A stretch of 64,000 bases of DNA from Sinosporangium siamense (GTDB lineage: Bacteria > Actinomycetota > Actinomycetes > Streptosporangiales > Streptosporangiaceae), in contig NZ_BOOW01000018.1 in NCBI RefSeq assembly GCF_016863435.1, positions 186,001 through 250,000 on the forward strand. The letters run 5' to 3'. The translations under genes and the position numbers were made by a program. The notes under the pieces are model-generated. The model did no database searches. It was not told the origin of the DNA and worked only from the letters and a program-made list of their open reading frames with translations. Below, in pieces: positions 34,525 through 43,510 of this stretch; positions within the stretch are counted from its first letter, which is position 1, and each line of letters opens with the position of its first letter.

Positions 34525-35618
34525 TCATATCTCTTAATAAAGTAACTCCTGCCGTAATCTGAGGACATATTTCGGGACGCCCAACCTCGGATGGATCCGT
34601 GATTTTATGTAATCAAGGGTTAATTTTTGCCCGGGATACTGCGGCATTTGCTACTTGAGCGGCCTTGCGGGTCGTGAACCGGTGGCGCTGAGCCAAGCGC
34701 CCTCGGTGACGAGCCCTCCAGGCCGATCCGTCACGCCCCGGCGCCCGTCGGCCACCTCCGGCCGGTGGGCTCGTGGCCTTACCCCCACCGCACACACTCC
34801 CGCCCCGACCAACCACCCTGTACGGCATAAGCCGCACACCTGGCGTCGGGGCACTTTGACGAGCAACGTGCGGAACCGCTCACCAGCGCCCCGCGCTGGA
34901 CGCCGGCACCGACCCCACGCCCTCGTGGGGTCGGAAGGTCCGGCCCTCCTGGTCACTCGCGGCCTACCCGGTTGTCTGGGTCACACCTGCTCGTCTGCGC
35001 CCTACCCGGTCATCGGCGGAGCTGCGCCCCACCTGGTTCCCGGGGTCGCGCCTGGTCGTCCACGCTCCACCCGGTCATCTGCGAATCTGTGCCCCACCCC
35101 GTTGTCGGGGTCGCGCCTGGTTCACATGTGCCGCACCCGCTTCTCTGTGGCACGCCTGGTCATCTGCGCCCCACCCGGTTGAGTCCGGTCACGTCCGACC
35201 TTCTTCCCCTCGGTCTCGCGTCGCTTCCCGCTGGATATCGCTATAGCCACGTGCCACATGTTCGCGGGAGTGACGTCACCAGCCTGCCCCGGCGTCTTTC
35301 CCGCCGTATATTGCCGCGGCCGAAGGCGTGGACAGCCTCTGCGGCCCCTTCCCCGCGCTGCCCTTCCTTGCGCTCGCGTGTACCGGCAAGCAGGGCCACT
35401 CGACCGCAAGTGTCACCTGGCGCACCGCTTCGGAGGCCGCCATGGTCGTGTGTGGATTGCGCCACTTGGGGGTGGGCGGGTGTGTGGGTTGTGGCGGGTC
35501 GGGCTGTTGGGGATGGAGTGACGCGACTCTCTCACCACCGCTTTTGTGCCTGGCGTGGCTGCCATGAGCAGTAGTCTGCTGCGGACGGTGGTTGGCCAGG
35601 GGAGGGGGCGCGCGGCCG
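34525..35618. other. Gene-free stretch ahead of smc, about 1.1 kb
   Basis: It starts with an AT-rich island (34525-34635, unusual in this genome) and continues as GC-rich DNA with degenerate repeats (34965-35185). No ORF on either strand looks coding. The smc promoter should be in its last part. Confidence 0.55.
34965..35185. repeat. Degenerate tandem repeats upstream of smc
   Basis: Recurring words CTGCGCCCCACC, CCCGGTCATCTGCG and GGGGTCGCGCCTGGT alternate through this stretch. At least five imperfect units are visible, for example GGGGTCGCGCCTGGT twice and ACCCGGTCATC twice. Period is variable, about 30-40 bases. Confidence 0.6.
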
Positions 35619-38600
35619 GTGTATCTGAAGAATCTCACGCTGCGCGGTTTCAAGTCCTTCGCCTCGGCCACCGCTTTGCGCTTTGAGCCGGGGATCACTT
35701 GTGTGGTGGGGCCCAACGGGTCCGGCAAGTCCAATGTGGTCGACGCGCTTGCCTGGGTTATGGGTGAGCACAGCGCCAAATCGTTGCGTGGCGGCAAGAT
35801 GGAGGACGTCATCTTCGCCGGCACGTCCTCGCGTCCGCCCCTCGGCCGTGCCGAGGTCACGCTGACGATCGACAACACCGACGGTGCACTCCCGATCGAC
35901 TACACCGAGGTCACGATCAGCCGCCTGATGTTCCGGTCGGGGCAGAGCGAATACGCGATCAACGGTGACACCTGCCGTCTGCTGGACATCCAGGAGTTGT
36001 TGTCCGACTCCGGCATCGGGCGCGAGATGCACGTGATCGTCGGTCAAGGGCAGCTCGACGCGGTGTTGCACGCCGGGCCGGAGGATCGGCGGGCGTTCAT
36101 CGAAGAGGCCGCGGGTGTGCTGAAGCATCGCAAGCGCAAGGAGAAGGCGCTCCGCAAGCTTGACGCCATGCAGGCCAACCTCACCCGGGTGCAGGATCTC
36201 GCGACCGAGTTGCGGCGCCAGCTCAAGCCGCTCGGCAGACAGGCGGAGATCGCACGCAAGGCCGCGGTGATTCAGGCCGATCTTCGCGACGCCCGGTTGA
36301 GGCTGCTGGCCGATGATGTGATCACCTTGCGTGAGACGCTCAACCGGGAGGCCGCCGACGAGGCGGCGATCGCGGCGCGGCGGGGCCAGGTGGAGGCCGA
36401 TCTGGCGGCGGGACAGGCACGCGAGGCCGAGCTTGAGATCGCGGCCAACGAGGCGCAGCCCCGGCTGGCCGCCGCGCAGGAGACGTTCTTCCGGTTGTCG
36501 TCGTTGCGCGATCGGCTCAAGGGGTTGCTGGGGCTGGCGGTGGAGCGCCGCCGGCACGCTCTCGACGACGCGGCGGTGGAGCGGCGGGGCCGTGACCCCG
36601 AGGAGCTTGAGCGTGAGGCCGCCGAGATCCGCGAGCAGGAGTTGATGCTTGAGGCGGAGCTTGAGCACACAGGTGACGCGCTGGAGGCCGCGACGGGCCG
36701 CCGGGCCGGGGCCGAGGCCGAGCTGGCGGAGGAGGAGCGGCGGCTGTCGGCTCTGGCGCGGGCCGCGGCGGACCGGCGTGAGGGGCTCGCGAAGCTCCGG
36801 GGCCAGGTCGGTGCGGCCCGCAGCCGCGCGGGGGCGGCGGAGGAGGAGATCGGCAGGCTCACGGCGGCGTTGACGGCGGCGGAGGAGCGGGCGGCTGCCG
36901 CGCAGGCCGACTACGAGGCCGGTGAGACGGCCGAGCCCGACGCCGATCCGGCGCTCATGGAGGAGCTTGAGACGGCCCAGGGGGGCCTCGACGCAGCCAA
37001 GGCCGCGCTGGACGAGGCGCGGGCGGTTGTCGATCGGGCGAAGGAGGCCGTGAAGGCCCCCCGCGCCGAGGTGGCCGCCGCGACCGCCGCGTTGACGGCG
37101 GCCCGTGCGGCGGATCAGGCCGCGCAGCGTGCGGTGGCCGCGCTCCAAGCCCGCAAGGAGGCCCTGGAGCTGGGCCTGGCGCAGGGGGCCGACGGCGGCG
37201 CGGCGGTGCTCGCGGCGGGTCTCGCCGGTGTGCTGGGGCCGGTGGCGGCCATGGTGTCGGTGCGTCAGGGGGCCGAGACGGCCATCGCGGCGGTCTTGGG
37301 CACGGTGGCCGAGGGTGTGGCGATGGGTTCGCTGGCCTCCGCGGTCGACGCCCTTGAGTTCCTCCGGGCCAAGGACGGCGGCCAGGCCACCTTGGTGATC
37401 GCGAACCCCTCGGCCCGGAGTGGGGAGCCTGGCGGGGATGAGCACGGGGCACATGCTCACGGAGCTGTGCCGTACGCCCGGGACGGGGAACCCGATGGGG
37501 ACGGCCGGGCCGCACCGCATGGCGGGGATGAGCGCGGGGGACACGCTCATGGAGCTGTGCCGTACGCCCGGGATGGGGAGCCTGGCGGGGATGAGCACGG
37601 GGCACAGGCTCACGGGGCTGTGCCGTACGCCCGGGGCGGGGATGGGCGTGGTGGCCGGGTGCACGGGGTGGTGCCGCAGGCACGTGAGGGTGGGGTGGCC
37701 GGGGTTCAATCGCGTGGGCGGGTTGTGACGGTTGTCGGGGGGCGCCGGGGGTCTGTCCCGGTTGACGGTGGGGTGTGGGCGGGGGAGCTGGTCAGCGGGC
37801 CCGAGGAGCTGCACGCCGCGCTCGATCGGCTGCTGGGCGACGTCGTGGTGGTCGACGACCTGCAGGCCGCGCGGGAGGTCGTGGAGAGCCGGCCCGAGCT
37901 GCGGGCGGTGACCCGCGCGGGTGATCTGCTCTCGGCCCATGTGACGACGGCGGGCGGCGGGGCTTCGGCGCTCGGGGTGCGGGCCGCCTTGGAGGAGGCG
38001 GTGGCGGACCTCGCGGAGGCGGTCACGCGGGCCGAGGAGGCCGCGGCGGCTCATGAGGAGGCGTCCGCCGCGCTTGAGGGGGCGCAGGCGGCGGTCGAGG
38101 AGAGCGAGGCGGGGGTGGGCGCCGCCCAGGGCGGGGTCAACACCGCGCAGGGTGGAGTGAACGCCGCGCAGGCGGAGCTCGACCGGGTGCGAGCGAGGCA
38201 GCGGGAGGCCGATCAGCGGGCCGCCGCGGTGGCTCGCAGGCTGGCGCAGCTGGAGGCCGCGGCGCGGGCGGCGCGTGGTGAGTGTGAGCGTCTGGCGGCC
38301 GGTGTGGCGTCGGCGGAGCAGGCCCGGGAGCGTGACTCGCTGGGGCTGGCCGAGCTGGAGGAGCGCCTCGCGGCGGCCGAGACCGCCGACGAGCTGGCGG
38401 AGGAGCCCACGACGGACACGCGCGACGAGCTCGATGCCGCGTGCGCGGCTGCGCGTCAGGCGGAGATGGAGTTGCGGCTGGCCGTCCGCACCGCCGAGGA
38501 GCGGGTCAGGGGCATCGCCGGGCGTGCCGACGCCCTCGTGCGGGCCGCGCACCAGGAGCGGCGCGACCGTGCCGAGGCCGCTGGGCGCCGGGCACGCCGC

Positions 38601-39617
38601 AAGGAGCAGGCGCAGGTGGCGCTGGCCGTGGTCACGGGTGTCGAGCGCACGCTGGGCGTGCTGCAGGGCTCCCTCGGGGCCGCGGAGGCGGAGCGCGACG
38701 AGGCGGAGCTGGCCCGGGGGCACATCGAGGCGGAGCTCAAGACGGTCCGCGGCGCGGTGCGTGAGTTGTCCGGCGAGCTCGACCGGCTGGTCAACCGCGC
38801 TCATGGGAGCGAGGTGGCCCGCACCGAGCAGCGGCTGAGGCTGGAGCAGTTGGAGGTGCGGGCGCTGGAGGAGTTCGGCGTGGAGGCCGAGGCGCTCGTG
38901 GCCGAATATGGTCCGGCGGTGCCCGTGCCGGTCGCCGACGGCGGCGACCCCGTGCCCTATTCACGGCCCGAGCAGGAGAAGCGCGCGAAGGCGGCCGAGC
39001 GGCAGATGACCCAGCTCGGCAAGGTCAATCCGCTGGCGCTTGAGGAGTTCGCCGCGCTTGAGGAGCGGCACGGCTTCCTCAGCTCGCAGCTTGAGGATCT
39101 CAAGAAGAGCCGCCGCGACCTGCTGACCGTGGTCAAGGAGGTCGACGAGCGGGTCGAGACGATGTTCGCCTCGGCCTATGAGGATGTGGCGAGGGAGTTC
39201 GAGCAGATCTTCACCCGGGTGTTCCCCGGAGGTGAGGGGCGGCTCACGCTGACCGCGCCCGACGACATGCTGACCACGGGTGTGGAGGTCGAGGCGCGCC
39301 CGCCGGGCAAGAAGGTCAAGCGGCTCTCGCTGCTGTCCGGCGGCGAGCGGTCCCTCACCGCCGTGGCGTTCCTGATCTCGATCTTCAAGGCGCGGCCGTC
39401 ACCGTTCTACGTCATGGACGAGGTCGAGGCCGCGCTCGACGACACCAACACCCAGCGGCTGCTCACGCTCTTCGAGGAGCTGCGGCAGAGCTCGCAGTTG
39501 ATCGTCATCACGCACAACAAGCGCACGATGGAGATCGCCGACGCTCTCTACGGCGTCTCCATGCGCGGCGACGGCGTCACCCAGGTCGTCAGCCAGCGCC
39601 TGCGTGAGACGGGCTGA
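35619..39617 (+). CDS. smc: Chromosome segregation ATPase SMC, with expanded hinge
   Basis: 1332 aa condensin core that loads on DNA with ScpAB and compacts the chromosome. The N-terminal head has YLKNLTLRGFKSFA and Walker A GPNGSGKSNVVDAL; the C-terminal head has LLSGGERSLTAVAFL and Walker B YVMDEVEAALDDTN. Long coiled coils flank a hinge at roughly residues 520-770. The protein is about 130 residues longer than usual actinobacterial Smc, mainly because of a repeat insertion in the hinge. GTG 35619 is used since MYLKNLTL is the family N-terminus; TTG 35592 is the alternative. Its end overlaps the convergent reductase gene by 29 bases. Confidence 0.95.
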   Translation: MYLKNLTLRGFKSFASATALRFEPGITCVVGPNGSGKSNVVDALAWVMGEHSAKSLRGGKMEDVIFAGTSSRPPLGRAEVTLTIDNTDGALPIDYTEVTISRLMFRSGQSEYAINGDTCRLLDIQELLSDSGIGREMHVIVGQGQLDAVLHAGPEDRRAFIEEAAGVLKHRKRKEKALRKLDAMQANLTRVQDLATELRRQLKPLGRQAEIARKAAVIQADLRDARLRLLADDVITLRETLNREAADEAAIAARRGQVEADLAAGQAREAELEIAANEAQPRLAAAQETFFRLSSLRDRLKGLLGLAVERRRHALDDAAVERRGRDPEELEREAAEIREQELMLEAELEHTGDALEAATGRRAGAEAELAEEERRLSALARAAADRREGLAKLRGQVGAARSRAGAAEEEIGRLTAALTAAEERAAAAQADYEAGETAEPDADPALMEELETAQGGLDAAKAALDEARAVVDRAKEAVKAPRAEVAAATAALTAARAADQAAQRAVAALQARKEALELGLAQGADGGAAVLAAGLAGVLGPVAAMVSVRQGAETAIAAVLGTVAEGVAMGSLASAVDALEFLRAKDGGQATLVIANPSARSGEPGGDEHGAHAHGAVPYARDGEPDGDGRAAPHGGDERGGHAHGAVPYARDGEPGGDEHGAQAHGAVPYARGGDGRGGRVHGVVPQAREGGVAGVQSRGRVVTVVGGRRGSVPVDGGVWAGELVSGPEELHAALDRLLGDVVVVDDLQAAREVVESRPELRAVTRAGDLLSAHVTTAGGGASALGVRAALEEAVADLAEAVTRAEEAAAAHEEASAALEGAQAAVEESEAGVGAAQGGVNTAQGGVNAAQAELDRVRARQREADQRAAAVARRLAQLEAAARAARGECERLAAGVASAEQARERDSLGLAELEERLAAAETADELAEEPTTDTRDELDAACAAARQAEMELRLAVRTAEERVRGIAGRADALVRAAHQERRDRAEAAGRRARRKEQAQVALAVVTGVERTLGVLQGSLGAAEAERDEAELARGHIEAELKTVRGAVRELSGELDRLVNRAHGSEVARTEQRLRLEQLEVRALEEFGVEAEALVAEYGPAVPVPVADGGDPVPYSRPEQEKRAKAAERQMTQLGKVNPLALEEFAALEERHGFLSSQLEDLKKSRRDLLTVVKEVDERVETMFASAYEDVAREFEQIFTRVFPGGEGRLTLTAPDDMLTTGVEVEARPPGKKVKRLSLLSGGERSLTAVAFLISIFKARPSPFYVMDEVEAALDDTNTQRLLTLFEELRQSSQLIVITHNKRTMEIADALYGVSMRGDGVTQVVSQRLRETG
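37422..37700 (+). repeat. In-frame repeats inserted in the Smc hinge
   Basis: Three copies of a 19-mer GCTGTGCCGTACGCCCGGG lie at 37464-37482, 37554-37572 and 37617-37635, inside longer imperfect units. They encode the motif HAHGAVPYARDGEP with flanking GGDEHG, at Smc residues about 602-697. The segment is rich in Gly, His, Asp and Arg and looks disordered. Confidence 0.88.
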
Positions 39618-40533
39618 GGTCTTTCACGTCGAGTACGGCTTTGCCGGCGATACGTCGTTCCGAAAGGGCACGCATCGCGTCGGCGAAGCGGTGCCAGGGG
39701 CCGCGCCAGTCGATCTCGGGGGAGAGCCTGCCCTCGGCGAGGAGGCCGAGGAGGGTGCCGAGGTCGGTGGCGGTGGGGGAGTCGTCGCCGAAGGAGCTCA
39801 GCGTCTTGGCGGCGCCGGGCGCCCACGTGGCATATGGCGGGAGCACGGCGGGTTCGCCCGAGGCCCAGCCGATGCCCTGGATGTTGCCGCCGGGCGCGAG
39901 AAGGTTCCACGCGGCGACGAGATGGGGGCCGCCGAGGTTGTCCAAGACGAGATCGACGGGCGCGCCGACGCCGTCGAGGCCGACGACCACCTGGTGGGCG
40001 CCCAGCCTGGCCGGCCCCTCGGCGCGGTCGGCGGACCGCACGGAGGCGATCACGTGCGCGCCGCCGAGGACCGCGAGTTGTACGGCCATGCGGCCGACGC
40101 CGCCGGACGCGCCGTTGACCAGGACCCGTTTGCCCAGGATCGGTCCGCCCGCGCGGAGTGCGCGCAGGGCGCTGAGACCGGCGACGGGCAGCGCCGCCGC
40201 GTGCGCCGGATCGGCGGCGGGCGGGATCACCCCGAGGTTGGCGGTGTCCACGGCGAGCCGCTCCGCCCAAGCGCCGGCGATCAGGGCCGCGACGCGGGTG
40301 CCGGCGGCGGGCCCGCTGCCGTCGGCGGCGACCTGGACCACCACCCCCGAGGCGTCCCCGCCGAGCACGGTCCCGGCCGGGCGGGCGCCGGTCAGCAGGT
40401 CACCGTGGTTCAGCGCGACGTGGTGCACCTCGACCAGCGCCTGGTGCGGCTGGGGGCGCGGGGCCGGAATCTCCCCCATGCGCGCCCCGCCGGGAATATC
40501 CGGATCCACTACCACGGCACGGACGACGCTCAT
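39589..40533 (-). CDS. Zinc-independent MDR-family quinone reductase/alcohol dehydrogenase
   Basis: 314 aa medium-chain reductase. N-terminal GroES-like domain (VALNHGDLLTGARPAG, LGGDASGVVVQVA), then a Rossmann NADPH-binding domain with VLVNGASGGVGRMAVQLAV. The Cys/His zinc ligands of alcohol dehydrogenases are absent, so a quinone oxidoreductase-type function is likely. ATG 40533 follows GGAGGAG. It is divergent from a TetR gene across two palindromic sites, so it is probably the TetR target; a role in detoxifying quinones or enones is inference. Confidence 0.9.
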   Translation of the reverse strand: MSVVRAVVVDPDIPGGARMGEIPAPRPQPHQALVEVHHVALNHGDLLTGARPAGTVLGGDASGVVVQVAADGSGPAAGTRVAALIAGAWAERLAVDTANLGVIPPAADPAHAAALPVAGLSALRALRAGGPILGKRVLVNGASGGVGRMAVQLAVLGGAHVIASVRSADRAEGPARLGAHQVVVGLDGVGAPVDLVLDNLGGPHLVAAWNLLAPGGNIQGIGWASGEPAVLPPYATWAPGAAKTLSSFGDDSPTATDLGTLLGLLAEGRLSPEIDWRGPWHRFADAMRALSERRIAGKAVLDVKDLSPSHAGAG

Positions 40534-40553
40534 GTGAACTCCTCCAGGGCAAG

Positions 40554-40603
40554 CGGACTGTCAGTCCGGTTATGGCTCCCGTAATATACGGACCGACAGT
40601 CCG
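40554..40603. promoter_or_regulatory. Two palindromic operators between the reductase and tetR
   Basis: CGGACTGTCAGTCCG (40554-40568) is a perfect 7-1-7 palindrome. CGGACCGACAGTCCG (40589-40603) is the same site with one mismatch, 35 bases on. A TAATATAC element at 40582-40589, a likely -10, lies between them. This is the layout of a TetR autoregulated divergent promoter. Confidence 0.75.
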
Positions 40604-40686
40604 ATTGTCCAGACGAGCGGACAGGCGAGTGGGCAGGCGGCACGGAAAGGCGCCGGGGACGGAAAGGCGCCGGGAACGGGGAAACG

Positions 40687-41274
40687 GTGAGTGAGCAGCG
40701 ACGCGAGCGTGCCGACGCCGTGCGCAACCGGCGGGCCATCCTGCACGCGGCCGAGACCCTCCTCGCCGCGCACGGGTTCGAGCACGTCTCGCTCGACAAG
40801 GTCGCGGCGGCGGCCGGTGTCGGCAAGGGCACGGTCTTCCGCAGGTTCGGCGACCGCAACGGCCTCATACGCGCTCTACTCGAAGAACGGGCGGAGGCGC
40901 TGGGCGAGGCCGTCGTCTCGGGGCCCGCGCCTCTCGGCCCGTCCGCGCCCCCCGGTGTGCGGCTCGCCGCGTTCCTCGACGCGCTGGCCGATCTCGCCGC
41001 ACGCAACGTCGCCATGCTCGCCGCCCACGACCGCGCGTGCGCGGAGGACAGGCTGAACGACCCGACCTACGTGCGCTGGCACCGGCACGTCACCACCCTG
41101 ATCGGTGAGGCGAGACCCGACCTCGACGCCGAGTTCTACGGTCACAGCCTGCTGGCCCTGTTCGACGCCGCGCTGGTGAAAAGGATCACAGCCGGCGGAG
41201 GCGCCGCCTGCCTCTCGGCCTCGGTGTGTGAACTCGCCGACGCCATCCTGAGGTCGCCCCGACGGTCGGTCTAA
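40687..41274 (+). CDS. TetR-family repressor
   Basis: 195 aa. N-terminal HTH: RRAILHAAETLLAAHGFEHVSLDKVAAAAGVGKGTVFRRFGDRNGLI. The C-terminal ligand domain is family-variable. GTG 40687 follows a GGAACGGGGAAACG stretch, downstream of a 17-bp tandem duplication (GGAAAGGCGCCGGG twice at about 40644-40677). It most likely represses itself and the divergent reductase through the two palindromes. Confidence 0.92.
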   Translation: MSEQRRERADAVRNRRAILHAAETLLAAHGFEHVSLDKVAAAAGVGKGTVFRRFGDRNGLIRALLEERAEALGEAVVSGPAPLGPSAPPGVRLAAFLDALADLAARNVAMLAAHDRACAEDRLNDPTYVRWHRHVTTLIGEARPDLDAEFYGHSLLALFDAALVKRITAGGGAACLSASVCELADAILRSPRRSV

Positions 41275-41424
41275 CCGGCAGGCGGGCTCTGCCGTACACC
41301 GTGGTTCTCCGACCTGGGATGTCAGGTGTCACCGGGCTTGAGACCCATATTTGTCGGGTCTGAGGCAGGTTCGGTAGGGAACCTTGTGTGGAGCATGGGT
41401 GCTCGTCTGGAAAACTGACATCTT

Positions 41425-42606
41425 GTGACTGACTACCTCGGCATCATCGCCATAGCGGTCGTCGTCGCCCTGTTGGCGGTCGGCGGCCTCTTCCTGCTGT
41501 TCCGGCCCAAGGGCAAGGACCTTCCGCCGCCCGCCCCGCCCAAGGAGGCGCCGCAGCCTCCGAAGGACACCGAAGGTGTTCCGCGCGGCGTGAGTGAAGG
41601 CGAAGGCGGCGTGACGACGACGCTGCCGCCGCCTTCGGCGCCGGTCGAGCCGGCGGTGAGGATTCCCGAGGTCGAGGTGCCGCCGCCGTCGGCGGGGCGC
41701 ATGGTGCGGCTGCGGGCGCGCCTGGCGAGGTCGCAGAGCACGCTGGGCCGCGGGTTGCTTGAGCTGCTCTCCCGCGACCGGCTCGACGACGACGTGTGGG
41801 ACGAGATCGAGGACACCCTGATCACGTCCGACGTGGGGGTAGGCCCCACCCGCGCCATGGTCGACGAGTTGCGCACCAAGGTGAAGGTGCTCGGGTCCCG
41901 CACCCCCGAGGAGGTGCGCGGTCTGCTGCGGGAGCAGCTGCTCACGCTGGTCGGCACCGACCTCGACCGCACCCTGCGTGTCCGCTCCCACGGGGAGCGG
42001 CCCGCCGTCGTGCTCGTCGTCGGCGTGAACGGCACGGGCAAGACGACCACGACCGGCAAACTCGCGCGTTCCCTGGTGGGAGACGGCAAGAAGGTCCTGC
42101 TGGGCGCGGCCGACACGTTCCGGGCCGCCGCCGCCGATCAGCTGCACACGTGGGGTGAGCGTGTCGGCGCCGAGGTCGTGCGCAAGGACGAGGGCGCCGA
42201 CCCGGCGTCGGTGGCCTTCGACGCGGTCGCCAAGGGCATGGACGACAAGGTGGACGTCGTGATCGTCGACACCGCCGGCCGCCTGCACACCAAGACGGGC
42301 CTCATGGACGAGCTCGGCAAGGTCAAGCGCGTCATCGAGAAGCGCGCCACTGTGGACGAGGTGCTGCTGGTCCTCGACGCCACCACCGGCCAGAACGGCT
42401 TGCGCCAGGCACAGGTGTTCGCCGAGGTCGTCGACGTCACCGGCATCGCGCTGACCAAGCTCGACGGCACCGCCAAGGGCGGCATCGTGGTCTCCGTGCA
42501 GCGCGAACTCGGCGTGCCGGTCAAACTGGTCGGCCTCGGCGAGGGCCCGGACGACCTGGCGCCGTTCGACGCCGAGGTCTTCGTGGACGCGATCCTGGGC
42601 GACTGA
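41425..42606 (+). CDS. ftsY: Signal recognition particle receptor FtsY
   Basis: 393 aa GTPase that docks SRP-ribosome complexes at the membrane. It has an N-terminal transmembrane anchor (GIIAIAVVVALLAVGGLFLLF), as in actinobacterial FtsY, a Pro/Glu-rich A region, and the NG domain with G1 GVNGTGKTTTTGKLA, DTFRAAAADQL, VIVDTAGRLHT and the TKLDGTAKGG box. GTG start at 41425. The smc-ftsY proximity is conserved; here a TetR/reductase pair is inserted between them. Confidence 0.96.
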   Translation: MTDYLGIIAIAVVVALLAVGGLFLLFRPKGKDLPPPAPPKEAPQPPKDTEGVPRGVSEGEGGVTTTLPPPSAPVEPAVRIPEVEVPPPSAGRMVRLRARLARSQSTLGRGLLELLSRDRLDDDVWDEIEDTLITSDVGVGPTRAMVDELRTKVKVLGSRTPEEVRGLLREQLLTLVGTDLDRTLRVRSHGERPAVVLVVGVNGTGKTTTTGKLARSLVGDGKKVLLGAADTFRAAAADQLHTWGERVGAEVVRKDEGADPASVAFDAVAKGMDDKVDVVIVDTAGRLHTKTGLMDELGKVKRVIEKRATVDEVLLVLDATTGQNGLRQAQVFAEVVDVTGIALTKLDGTAKGGIVVSVQRELGVPVKLVGLGEGPDDLAPFDAEVFVDAILGD

Positions 42607-42615
42607 TCTTTCATG

Positions 42616-42644
42616 CGCCGCCGGGGCTCACGTCCCCGGCGGCG
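42616..42644. terminator. Bidirectional terminator between ftsY and the siderophore ATPase gene
   Basis: CGCCGCCGGGG (42616-42626) and CCCCGGCGGCG (42634-42644) form a perfect 11-bp stem with a 7-base loop, between convergent genes. Confidence 0.75.
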
Positions 42645-42658
42645 GGGCGCGGGCGCCG

Positions 42659-43483
42659 TCAGCCGACGGCGACCTCCTTGGGGGTGACGCCCGCCTGCGG
42701 GGTGTGGCGGGTGCCGATCGGGACGACCATCGGGGTGCCCGACACCGGGCAGGGGATGACCTTGGCGTCGAGGTCGAAGACGGCCAGGAGGAGCTCCTCG
42801 GTGAGCACCTCGTGCGGGGTGCCGGCCGCGACCACGCGGCCGTCGCGCATGGCGACGAGGCGGTCGGCGTAGCGGGCGGCGAGGTTGAGATCGTGGAGCA
42901 CCATCACGATGGTGCGCCCGGCCTGACCGTGCAGCCGCCGTACAAGCTCCAGCACCTCCACCTGGTGGGCCAGGTCGAGGAAGGTCGTGGGCTCGTCGAG
43001 CAGGAGCAGGTCGGTGCCCTGAGCGAGGGCCATGGAGATCCAGGCGCGCTGGCGCTGGCCGCCGGAGAGTTCGTCGAGGGGGCGTTCGGCGAGGTCGAGC
43101 AGGCCGGTCATGTCGAGGGCCTCGGCGACGGCGCCCTCGTCGTCGGCGGACCACTGGCGATACCAGCTCTGGTGCGGGTGGCGGCCTCGGGCGACGAGAT
43201 CGGCCACGGTGAGCCCCTCGGGGGCGGTGGGCGCCTGCGGGAGGATGCCGAGGATCTTGGCGACCTCCTTGGTGGCGATCTGCTCGATGCGCTTGCCGTC
43301 GAGCAGGACCTGCCCGCCCATGGGCTTGAGGAGGCGGCCGAGGGCGCGCAGCAGTGTGGATTTGCCGCAGCCGTTGGGGCCGATGATGGTGGTGACGGTG
43401 CCTGCCTCGATGCCGAGGTCGAGCCCGTTGACGATCGTGCGGTCACCGTATCCGAGTTTGACGTCGACGGCCTGGAGTCTCAT
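42659..43483 (-). CDS. Ferric-siderophore ABC transporter ATPase (FepC type)
   Basis: 274 aa ATPase of an iron-siderophore importer. Walker [16 protein letters not shown], signature [17 protein letters not shown], Walker [16 protein letters not shown] and the switch His in [15 protein letters not shown]. The [12 protein letters not shown] variant is typical of FepC/FecE. ATG 43483 is preferred to the upstream in-frame GTG. It is the last gene of a three-gene minus-strand operon with the two permeases. Confidence 0.94.
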   Translation of the reverse strand: MRLQAVDVKLGYGDRTIVNGLDLGIEAGTVTTIIGPNGCGKSTLLRALGRLLKPMGGQVLLDGKRIEQIATKEVAKILGILPQAPTAPEGLTVADLVARGRHPHQSWYRQWSADDEGAVAEALDMTGLLDLAERPLDELSGGQRQRAWISMALAQGTDLLLLDEPTTFLDLAHQVEVLELVRRLHGQAGRTIVMVLHDLNLAARYADRLVAMRDGRVVAAGTPHEVLTEELLLAVFDLDAKVIPCPVSGTPMVVPIGTRHTPQAGVTPKEVAVG

Positions 43484-43510
43484 GTGATGTTCCTTCGCTT
43501 GAGTACGCAC

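Noticed and set aside
37422-37700. CRISPR-like array
   Set aside because: The repeats are in frame within smc, differ in spacing (90 and 63 bases) and are partly coding-conserved; no cas genes are nearby.
35532-38804. A 1090-residue open frame on the minus strand
   Set aside because: It is the antisense shadow of smc; GC-rich third positions keep it open, and it has Arg/Pro/Gly-rich sequence with no motifs.
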